The notes under the pieces are model-generated. The model searched no databases, was not told the DNA's origin, and saw only the letters and a program-made list of their open reading frames with translations. A stretch of DNA of 56,946 nt from Saccharothrix deserti (GTDB taxonomy: Bacteria > Actinomycetota > Actinomycetes > Mycobacteriales > Pseudonocardiaceae): NCBI RefSeq assembly GCF_009769385.1, contig NZ_VKAB01000051.1:1-56946 (forward strand), read 5' to 3'. Positions 50,844 through 56,946 of the stretch are shown one piece after another. Made by a program: the position numbers and the translations under genes. The stretch's first letter is position 1, and each line of letters opens with the position of its first letter.

Positions 50844-51280
50844 GTCAGAGCCGGGTGATCCGGACGCCGTCCGCGGTGAACGACCGGTCGTGATCGGGGT
50901 GAACAGCGCATGTGACGCCTCCATCCGCGGTTTTGCTCGTCCGGCGGTCATGTCGAGCAGGCGGTTCAGCACGCGATCGCCGGACGCGGTGATCCCGTCA
51001 TGCTCCCACCCGTTGGTGATCCACGTGCGCAGCGACCCGACCGAATACGCCGCCGCGAGCGACAGCCTGGTGGGCACGTACATGTCGTGGTGGTGGACGA
51101 CCGCGGCGATCGGGACCGCGCTGGAGCCTCGTCGTGCTTCCGGGACTCGGCAGGCCGGCGCGGTGGCGACCACCTGTCGCCGGGGCTTGGTTGCCGAGGA
51201 CGTTGCGGATGCGCTGGCCCTTGATCTCCTCGATCCGGCTGAACTCGTCTGTCACCGCGTGGGTGGGCCGCGCCGCCACA
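50844..51280 (-). pseudogene. Alpha/beta hydrolase C-terminal relic
   Basis: DMYVPTRLSLAAAYSVGSLR, TWITNGWEHDGITASGDRVL and, one frame on, TCAVHPDHDRSFTADGVRIT ending at TGA 50844. The block has the catalytic-His region pattern of actinobacterial alpha/beta hydrolases (EHDG in a late loop). Upstream pieces (EFSRIEEIKGQRIRNVLGNQ) lie in a further frame. Dead gene; it occupies the region upstream of the hydroxyproline operon. Confidence 0.5.
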
Positions 51281-51577
51281 ACCCCGGATGATCTCGGCGG
51301 ACGGTGGAGAGCGGAACTGCATCGTGCTTGTCGGGCAGTACCGGGTCCGAACGGGCCCTACCGGGTCGGCTCGTGGTGTTCAAACGTGGGTATTGCGGAA
51401 TGCCAGAAGATCGCGATCCCGCGTGGGGCGTTACAGGAACATCTGCAGCCGATGAGTCGGGGTTCGCGACGCACGTTCCGAGCGAATTGTGTCGTCGAGG
51501 GTAACGATGTGGTCACAGCCGCTAACGGGGGTCGGAAAGGATCGGATCTGGCCGGTTGAGGCCACTACCGCGGAGGA

Positions 51578-51729
51578 GTGTGCACGTCCGCCTGGTGTGA
51601 AAACGACACGAGGCGAGAAATCAGGCGGTGCGGAAATCGTCAAGGCTCGACCTGTTCGGGCAAGCCGTTGTGCTCCGCAAACTCTTGCGCGACCGACATG
51701 AACCCGCGACACCGGAGGTAACGCCATGA
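51578..51729 (+). CDS. Short ORF coupled to the Cys-rich peptide
   Basis: An open frame of at most 49 codons that ends at TGA 51729. Starts GTG 51578 (GGAGGA abuts it) or GTG 51629 are possible; the second gives about 33 residues, basic and helical: RKSSRLDLFGQAVVLRKLLR, DRHEPATPEVTP. The stop overlaps the start of the next ORF (ATGA), the usual sign of translational coupling. Family not recognised. Its standing depends on the second ORF being real. Confidence 0.4.
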
Positions 51730-51839
51730 ACTGCGCATGTGTCAGAGCAGGCAAGTCGAAATGCGCGTGGTGCAAGGAGGCCGAGGTGCACAAGATCCCT
51801 GCGTCCCGCCACAAGTGCCAATGGGGCAGCTGCTCCTGA
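51726..51839 (+). CDS. 37-aa six-cysteine peptide
   Basis: A very short gene with a near-perfect ribosome binding site (GGAGGT, six bases before ATG 51726). The peptide has cysteines at 3, 5, 13, 16, 31 and 36 (CxC, then CxxC, then CxxxxC), plus K, H and W: CACVRAGKSKCAWCKEAEV is the first half. There is no signal peptide. It could be a small zinc protein, a metallothionein-like peptide or a modified-peptide precursor; no maturation enzyme lies next to it. A hairpin follows 14 bases later. Confidence 0.6.
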   Translation: MNCACVRAGKSKCAWCKEAEVHKIPASRHKCQWGSCS

Positions 51840-51852
51840 ACCCGGAAGGGGG

Positions 51853-51876
51853 CGGCACCTTGCGGGGATGGTGCCG
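51853..51876 (+). terminator. Hairpin after the Cys-rich peptide
   Basis: CGGCACC (51853-51859) pairs with GGTGCCG (51870-51876) around a 10-nt loop. No T run. Confidence 0.45.
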
Positions 51877-52184
51877 ACCGGTCGGTCCGATTCGTTCGCA
51901 TGGTCGGCACGGAGCGATTGTGCGGGTCGCCTGTTGAGCGACGAACGGTGGCAGTCGACCGCGTGGACCGTTCGTGACGGCCTGGTGGTCGAGGCCCTGC
52001 ACCTGTGGAGCTTCACCGGTTTGCCGAGCGCCCTTGAGGGCCACGACGCCGCCACCCCCTCCGGCCACGCTTACCGGCCGTCCGCTCATGCCACTGACGT
52101 CGGGTCCGCGGACGTGGGCGTGGGGCGCGGTTGGCGTCGATCCGTGCTGTGACGGTGCCGTTGGGGGCCGTTTGGGGCTGTGGC
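51877..52184. other. Non-coding stretch
   Basis: About 300 bases with no supported gene or repeat. Confidence 0.4.
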
Positions 52185-52682
52185 TCAAGTGTCGGGGTTC
52201 GCGGTCCGTGGGTCGGCAGTGAAGTCGGAGTCCAGCATGCGGCGGCTCGCTTCGCCGAGTCCGTCGGCGAGCGCCCGTAGTTGGTCGGGGGTGAGGACGT
52301 CGATGAACAGTTCGCGGACCAGGGCCACGTGTCCTGGCGCGGCCCGCTCCAGCACGGCCATGCCCTCGTCGGTGAGGCAGGCGTAGACGGCGCGCACGTC
52401 GCTCTGGCAGTTGCGCCGGCGCACCAGTCCGGCCTGCTCCAACTGTCCGATCTGGTAGGTCAGCCCGCTCTTGGAGTTCTGCACGGCGGAGGCGAGCTCG
52501 GTCATCCGCAGTTCCCGGTCCGGGGCCCCACTGAGCCTGGCGAGGATCTCGTACTGCAGGTGGGACAGGCCGGCATCCCGCTTGAGCTGCTGGTCCATCC
52601 GCTGGTTCAGCAACGCGTGCGTGCTCCTGAACGCGTTCCAGGCCCGCTTCTCTTCCTCGTTCAGCCACCGTGGGAGACCCAT
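52185..52682 (-). CDS. MarR-family repressor
   Basis: A 165-aa winged-helix regulator: ALLNQRMDQQLKRDAGLSHL, then RELRMTELASAVQNSKSGLT as recognition helix region, RNCQSDVRAVYACLTDEGM as wing. MarR proteins usually release DNA on binding a phenolic or drug ligand, or on oxidation. ATG 52682 faces the divergent ribA-like gene at 52775; a long inverted repeat fills the gap, so it most likely controls itself and that operon. Confidence 0.9.
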   Translation of the reverse strand: MGLPRWLNEEEKRAWNAFRSTHALLNQRMDQQLKRDAGLSHLQYEILARLSGAPDRELRMTELASAVQNSKSGLTYQIGQLEQAGLVRRRNCQSDVRAVYACLTDEGMAVLERAAPGHVALVRELFIDVLTPDQLRALADGLGEASRRMLDSDFTADPRTANPDT

Positions 52683-52698
52683 GTCACAACCCTACTCG

Positions 52699-52752
52699 TT
52701 GTTCAAATTCGAACTCAACTGTAGCGTCGCGCTTGAGTTTAAATTTGAACGA
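52699..52752. promoter_or_regulatory. MarR-type operator, two AT-rich palindromes
   Basis: GTTCAAATTCGAAC at 52701-52714 and GTTTAAATTTGAAC at 52737-52750 are near-palindromes. Together the 20-base arms 52699-52718 and 52733-52752 form an inverted repeat matching at 17 of 20 positions, in the 92-base gap between the divergent MarR and GTP cyclohydrolase II genes. Confidence 0.75.
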
Positions 52753-52774
52753 CTGGACAGGACTGGGAGCCACC

Positions 52775-53410
52775 ATGCCGACCAGCACTCCCGCCGCCGT
52801 GCGCACCCGGGTTCGCATCCCGCTGCGCTTCGCCGACGGCTACTCCGTCACCGCCGAGGTGGTCACCTTCCACGGTTTGGTCGACGGGGCCGAGCACATC
52901 GCGCTCGTCCTCGGCGGCCGAACCGGCGGAACCCCGCTGGTGCGGCTGCACTCGGAGTGCCTCACCGGGGACGTGTTCGGCTCGGCCCGCTGTGACTGCG
53001 GTCCCCAACTGCGTGAAGCGGTGGCGCGCATCGACGGTGCCGGCGGGGTGCTGCTCTACCTGCGCCAGGAAGGCCGTGGCATCGGCCTGTACAACAAGCT
53101 CGACGCCTACGCCCTGCAGGACGCGGGGCTGGACACCTACCAGGCCAACACCGCCCTCGGCCTGCCGGAGGACGCACGCGACTACACGCCGGCCGTCCAG
53201 ATGCTGGCCGCCCTCGGTGTCGCCGAGTTGGACCTGCTCACCAACAACCCCGACAAGGCGCGGCAGTTGCGTGAGCTGGGCATCACCGTCGCCGAGACCG
53301 TGCCGACGGGCGTGCACGCCACCCCGGACAACCTGCGCTACCTGCACGCCAAGGCGGCGCACACCCACCACACCATCGCCCTGTCCGACTTGGCGCACGT
53401 GGCCGGATGA
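52775..53410 (+). CDS. ribA: GTP cyclohydrolase II
   Basis: A 211-aa stand-alone enzyme that opens GTP to the first pyrimidine of riboflavin and related deazaflavin or pyrrolopyrimidine pathways. Zinc ligands are in SECLTGDVFGSARCDCGPQL (C-x10-C-x-C); LRQEGRGIGLYNKLDAYALQ holds the catalytic Arg/Tyr region; LLTNNPDKARQLRELGITV is the C-terminal family signature. It is not fused to DHBP synthase, unlike the housekeeping RibBA of many actinomycetes, so it may be a second copy under MarR control. ATG 52775 follows GGGAGCCACC. Confidence 0.92.
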   Translation: MPTSTPAAVRTRVRIPLRFADGYSVTAEVVTFHGLVDGAEHIALVLGGRTGGTPLVRLHSECLTGDVFGSARCDCGPQLREAVARIDGAGGVLLYLRQEGRGIGLYNKLDAYALQDAGLDTYQANTALGLPEDARDYTPAVQMLAALGVAELDLLTNNPDKARQLRELGITVAETVPTGVHATPDNLRYLHAKAAHTHHTIALSDLAHVAG

Positions 53411-53421
53411 GAGGGATCGCC

Positions 53422-54368
53422 ATGAAAGCCGTCGTCATCACCGACTTCGCCACCCGACCCACGCTCACCGACCTCCCCGTGCCCGAACCCGGCCCGGGCC
53501 AGCTACTCGTGCGCCTGCACGCCGCCGGGCTGAACCCGTTCGACTGGAAGGTCGCCGACGGCGCGCTCAAAGACGCCGTGCCACACGCCTTCCCGCTGGT
53601 CATCGGGTCGGACGGCGCCGGCGTGGTCGAGCGGACCGGGCCCGGCGTCACCCGCTTCCGCACCGGAGACCGCGTCTACGGGCAGTTCATGCGCCTGGAA
53701 CAGGGACAGGGCTCCTACGCGGAGTACACGCTGGCCGACGAGAACGGCACCATCGCCGGGATCCCCGACACCCTGCCCTTCGCCCTGGCCGCCGCGCTAC
53801 CCACCGCCAGTGTCACCGCCTACCAGGCCGTCCAGGCCGCGCGCCTGGGCACCGGGCACACGCTGCTGATCAACGGCGCCAGCGGCGGCGTCGGCCAGTC
53901 GGCCATCCAGTTCGCCGCCCAGGCCGGCGTCCGGGTGCTGGCCACCGGAACCCCCGACCTGGCCGACCACCTGCACGACCTCGGCGCCCACACCGTCATC
54001 GACTTCACCCTCGCCCCCACCCACGACCAGGTGGCTGCCGCGCATCCCGATGGCATCGACGCCGTCCTGGACCTGGTCACCCCCGCCGGTGGCGACGTCA
54101 GTGCGATGGCCGACCTGCTCCGTTCCGGCGGCACCCTGATCAGCACCAACTACGCCGCCGACCCGGATGCCCTGGCCTCCCGCGACATCCTCGGCGTCAA
54201 CTTCGGCAACCGCCCGACCACCGAGGTGCTGGACACCCTCGCCGAACTCGCCGCCACCGGAAACTGCGCGTCCGCGTCGACGCCGAGGTGCCACTCGACG
54301 AGGCCCCGACAGCCCTTGCCCGGTCTCGTGCCGGCGGTGCCGGCGGCAAAACGATCATCATCCCCTGA
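53422..54368 (+). pseudogene. NADP-dependent quinone oxidoreductase, frameshifted near the end
   Basis: A zinc-free MDR-family oxidoreductase: MKAVVITDFATRPTLTDLPV, LNPFDWKVADGAL and the NADP-binding INGASGGVGQSAIQFAAQAG. Up to about residue 280 (LAELAATG) the frame is normal. Then one base is missing in GGAAACTGCGC at about 54262; the neighbouring frame continues with KLRVRVDAEVPLDEAPTALA, RSRAGGAGGKTIIIP and a proper stop at 54368. In the current frame translation would run on to about 55260 through unrelated sequence. If this is a sequencing error, the gene is an intact 314-aa partner of the MarR-controlled operon, 11 bases after ribA. Confidence 0.85.
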
Positions 54369-54676
54369 ACCGGCGCTTCCGCCGTTCTCCCTGTCCCACG
54401 ACTCAGGTGTCGCGCAAGCCGCCCGGCGACCCCACTGCCGGTCGATCTGCCCGGGGTGTCCGTCGACGAGACGAACACCCCGTCCTACCAAGCACTCGAT
54501 GCCACAGGCACCGTGCTGTCCGACATCGGGAGGTGGCGGCACCCGACCCACTCCCGGCCGGTGGTTGCTCATCCGCAGCTGCTCGGTTCGTCCGGGGGTG
54601 CCGTCGGGCAACCTGGTGATCGACCGCGCGTCCTCTCCTCAGCGGGAGGGGAAGCCCGCGGTGAGGGGAAGAGATC
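54369..54676. other. Non-coding stretch
   Basis: About 300 bases; no gene recognised. The end carries GAGGGGAAGAG, the ribosome binding site of the next gene. Confidence 0.4.
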
Positions 54677-55210
54677 ATGCGCAGAGTCGCGTTGGTGGTC
54701 GCCGCGGTGTTGGTGGCGATGTCGGCGGTTCCGACGAGTGCCGGTGCGAGTGCCGGTGCGGGTGCCTGCACGCCGGTCGACTGGGGATCTGGAACGAAGA
54801 CCGTGTTCAACGGTTCCGGTGGCTTCGTGACGGATGTCCGCTCCGGACGGCACGAGTGCTTCGACCGGCTGGTGATCGACACCAGCCTGGTCGAGGGCGG
54901 GTACTACGTGGCCTACACCGACGAGGTCAGGTTCGTCGGGTCCGGCGAGCCGGTTCCGTTGCGGGGCGGGGCGAAGTTGTTCGTGTCGACGTACTCACCG
55001 TCGTACGACGAGAACTTCGACCCGACGTACCAGCCGGCGAACCCGGCGGAGGTCGTGGACGTGACCGGGTACGAGACGTTCCGGCAGGTCGCCTGGGCCG
55101 GGTCTTGGGAGGGCACCACGGACCTCGGGCTGGGCGTCCGCGCTCGGTTGCCGTTCCGGGTGTTCACCTTGCCCAACCACGTCGTCGTGGACGTCGCCCA
55201 CCGGTGGTGA
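54677..55210 (+). CDS. Secreted AMIN-like domain protein
   Basis: A 177-aa exported protein. The signal peptide (RRVALVVAAVLVAMSAVPTS) is cleaved probably after an AGA motif. The mature part has two cysteines (GACTPVDWGSG and RHECFDRLVID) and a beta-sandwich pattern with FDRLVIDTSLVEGGYYVAYT and TYQPANPAEVVDVTGYETFR, seen in AMIN-like (DUF4232/AMIN-related) actinobacterial secreted proteins of unknown role. ATG 54677 follows GAGGGGAAGAGATC. Confidence 0.8.
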   Translation: MRRVALVVAAVLVAMSAVPTSAGASAGAGACTPVDWGSGTKTVFNGSGGFVTDVRSGRHECFDRLVIDTSLVEGGYYVAYTDEVRFVGSGEPVPLRGGAKLFVSTYSPSYDENFDPTYQPANPAEVVDVTGYETFRQVAWAGSWEGTTDLGLGVRARLPFRVFTLPNHVVVDVAHRW

Positions 55211-55574
55211 GGCGTGGTGGGGCTGCCCCGCCAGGCGGCCCCACCACTCGGCGCGCATGACTCTCGGCCCACACGTCGTCGGGCGTTGGACGAGCAGTTC
55301 CCGGACGAAGGTGACCAGGTGCTGCCGCTGCTGTACCTGGACCCGGCGGGGCTTCGCATCGGCGTTGGAGGAGTTCTTCGGCTTGCCTGCCGGCCTGTCC
55401 GTCTCGGTGATCGCCTGGTCGACCATCGACTGGCGGGACGAGTGGTGGGCCTTCGGCGGTGGGAACTTGTCCTGTGTGGACATAGATCGAACCGCGATAG
55501 CCACCCGTTCCCTGCGCGTGGCACCGGGGGCACAGTCGTCCGACAAGCACGAGCGGTAGGCCGGGCGGCTGTGG

Positions 55575-55720
55575 TCAGGTTCGGTCCTCCAAGGTCTGTT
55601 TGATGACGGCCAGGCCCGCGGGTCATGGCCACGTCGAGCGATGGGGCGAGGCCGTCGGGGAGTACGTCGCGGATCCAGATCAGTCGGCAGCGGTCGTCGC
55701 CGTCGGCGAACGTGACGATC
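55575..55720 (-). pseudogene. SRPBCC C-terminal relic
   Basis: RIVTFADGDDRCRLIWIRDV, LPDGLAPSLDVAMTRG, then after one frame change AVIKQTLEDRT and TGA 55575. This is the end of a polyketide-cyclase/SRPBCC domain, where the last helix (xAIKxTLE) closes the ligand pocket. Confidence 0.6.
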
Positions 55721-55949
55721 CTGCAGACCGCCCTCGCTGTTGGCCGAGACGCCCGTCGGGGCCGAACGCCACACCGTTCGAACCCCACAGCCGGTTCGGC
55801 CCGGTGAGCCTGCGGACGTTCCACCGGCTGCGCGGCCCGACCGATGCCCGAACCCGCACCGGTCGCCACGACGCTGCTGTTCTGAAACCCGTTGCCGTTC
55901 GGGCGGCTGCATGGAGCTGATCATCGGCCACGGCGCCGGCGCTTGGGGG

Positions 55950-56150
55950 ACAGGGCCAAGGAGCTGGCCGCCTGGGAGTCGATCGAGCTCGACCGCCCCG
56001 GCGGCGGCGCGATCACCGTGACGGGCGTGCCCGCCATCCACGGCCAGGGGGCCCGTGAATGAGGTCGAACCGATCACCGGCAGGTCGTCGGCTTCGTCCT
56101 GACCGGAGAGGGTCTGCCCACGGTCTGCGTCAGCGGCGACAACGCGCGAA
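55950..56150 (+). pseudogene. MBL-fold metallo-hydrolase relic
   Basis: SIELDRPGGGAITVTGVPAI, HG and, after a deletion and frame change, EPITGRQVVGFVLTGEGLPT-like pieces and VSGDNA. It matches the second half of UlaG-type metallo-beta-lactamase-fold hydrolases (xVSGDN carries a metal ligand). Confidence 0.55.
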
Positions 56151-56212
56151 CCTTCCCGTGGTGCTCGGGCTCGTGGAGCAACCGGGCGCCACGCGGCCGG
56201 ACCGCCGCGCGG

Positions 56213-56644
56213 TCAGCGTTCGGCAGCGGTCTTGAGGTGGCTTAGCCACGCGACCAGGGAGGCGTCGAGTCCCGCCTGCATACCCGCCACGTCCGCTCGC
56301 ACCGGCTCGCCGTCCCACGACTCCTCGGTCTCCACCAGCACACCGCCGTCCACTTCGGTGAACCTCCAGACGTGCACGCCGTCGATGCCGTGGGCCGGGC
56401 CGCCCCAGCAGGTGCGGCGCAGCGGTTCCACCTCGTGCACGGACGAGGTGATGCTCAGCCCGTAGGTCTCCCAGGAGAACGACGCGCCGGGTGCGAACGG
56501 GGTGTCGAGGACCGCCGCCGTGATGTCCGACTGCCACGTCGTCCAGGCCGAAACGTCGATGTGCAGGGCCCACGCGGTCTCCAGCGGCGCGTCGATGGTG
56601 GTGCTGTGCCGGGAGATGACGGGGGCGTTCAGGTCGATGTCCAT
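56213..56644 (-). CDS. SRPBCC-family (polyketide cyclase-like) protein
   Basis: A 143-aa START-like protein: ISRHSTTIDAPLETAWALHI, DVSAWTTWQSDITAAVLDTP, then a beta-sheet and the C-terminal helix AGLDASLVAWLSHLKTAAER. Such proteins bind a hydrophobic ligand in a cavity; the ligand is unknown. ATG 56644 follows AAGGACATCGCC. Palindromic TetR-like sites lie upstream, suggesting ligand-controlled expression together with a regulator gene to the right of the window. Confidence 0.88.
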   Translation of the reverse strand: MDIDLNAPVISRHSTTIDAPLETAWALHIDVSAWTTWQSDITAAVLDTPFAPGASFSWETYGLSITSSVHEVEPLRRTCWGGPAHGIDGVHVWRFTEVDGGVLVETEESWDGEPVRADVAGMQAGLDASLVAWLSHLKTAAER

Positions 56645-56750
56645 GGCGATGTCCTTGATTGATTAGTCACTCACTATGCGGCACGGGCGTAGTGGACGTG
56701 ATGGTCGGTTGAGATTGCGGGGCGGCTGTAGGTGTTCTGACTGCGCCGTA

Positions 56751-56772
56751 TGTGAGTAACTAATCACTCACA
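56751..56772. promoter_or_regulatory. TetR-like operator near right edge
   Basis: TGTGAGT (56751-56757), 8-base spacer AACTAATC, ACTCACA (56766-56772): perfect 7-bp arms. A related GATTAGTCACTCACTA lies at about 56660-56676, directly before the SRPBCC start. Both share TTAGT-CACTCAC half-sites. Confidence 0.65.
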
Positions 56773-56946
56773 TGGTCGGTTGTCAAGTTTGCGGCGCACT
56801 CCGGTCCGCCGTGACCCGTTAGCCCGCTGCTTTCACGGGGGATTGGCGTGAGAGTGGCCAGCTCATAGAGAAAGGTGCTCTGAGCTGCAAGGATATGGCT
56901 TGTCTAGGGCCTTGTCCGTGCGAGTTCAGGAGCACCTTTCCGGTGA

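Larger units (their letters stand above)
55211..56212. other. Gene debris region
   Basis: A kilobase without any intact gene but with fragments on both strands. Reverse: an SDR-like VVATGAGSGIGRA near 55840-55870, an SMP-30-like RLWGSNGVAFGPDGRL near 55745-55800, and an SRPBCC tail (listed separately). Forward: an MBL-fold hydrolase piece (listed separately). The frames change often, so all are dead. Confidence 0.5.

Noticed and set aside
51726..51839. Six-cysteine peptide as a SCIFF-type modified-peptide precursor
   Set aside because: SCIFF peptides belong to clostridia and come with a radical SAM maturase; none is encoded nearby, so only the neutral description is kept.
54995..56077. 360-aa reverse frame across 55.0-56.1 kb
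   Set aside because: It crosses the antisense of the secreted protein and several unrelated gene scraps; only short segments resemble proteins, in changing frames.

Overview
The window is high-GC actinomycete DNA, most likely from a Pseudonocardiales-type genome (Saccharothrix/Lentzea/Actinosynnema-like). The reasons are the SsgA-family sporulation protein, an actinomycete integrative conjugative element (AICE), SARP and STAND regulators, a LAxTG surface protein and frequent GTG starts. The genus is inference; no rRNA is present.

Layout: 1-2.8 kb holds the start of an IS630-like transposase and a secreted, probably sortase-anchored SdrD_B-type protein. 3.0-6.4 kb is a decayed integrated element (broken transglycosylase/NlpC-P60 gene, one hypothetical gene, an excisionase-like gene, a truncated tyrosine integrase) abutting tRNA-Val(GAC), followed by tRNA-Cys(GCA) and tRNA-Gly(GCC). 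6.8-9.4 kb is ordinary chromosome: an SsgA-like protein, an ECF sigma factor with an RskA-like anti-sigma factor, and a PGPGW membrane protein. 9.47-18.97 kb is an apparently complete 9.5-kb AICE in tRNA-Val(CAC), bounded by perfect 44-bp repeats. It carries integrase, excisionase, RepSA-like initiator, Spd-type membrane protein, a chain of tightly overlapping small genes, a TraB/FtsK translocase, a GntR/KorSA-type repressor with TCTGTACAGA operators, and a ~630-bp non-coding block with a long inverted repeat. A second, frameshifted integrase lies directly behind its right end.

20-29.7 kb is a scrap region (recombinase ends, HsdR and oxidoreductase pieces, transposase halves, a broken YVTN/lectin gene). 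Embedded in it are a small secreted protein and a divergent response regulator / SARP-NB-ARC-TPR pair. 29.8-38.9 kb resembles an immunity island: a STAND NB-ARC/TPR protein with C-terminal membrane helices, a truncated Sll1717/KAP-like P-loop ATPase, and a three-gene unit. That unit is a TPR-CHAT protease transcribed divergently, across a 52-bp gap with a perfect palindrome, from a small Cys-containing protein gene and a multi-spanning membrane protein gene. It is the best candidate here for an uncharacterised conflict/abortive-infection system; the function is inferred, not shown.

39.3-45.8 kb has an MFS exporter, IS701 and tRNA-Pro remnants, an unrecognised gene, and a TAT-exported GH127 enzyme interrupted by a LamG domain. 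45.8-50.8 kb is a compact five-gene operon for trans-4-hydroxy-L-proline catabolism (epimerase, three-subunit D-hydroxyproline dehydrogenase, DHDPS-like deaminase). At 51.6-51.84 kb are two overlapping very short ORFs, the second encoding a 37-aa six-cysteine peptide behind a strong ribosome binding site. 52.2-54.4 kb has a MarR repressor divergent from a GTP cyclohydrolase II and a frameshifted quinone oxidoreductase. 54.7-56.9 kb has a secreted AMIN-like protein, gene debris, and an SRPBCC protein with a palindromic operator upstream.
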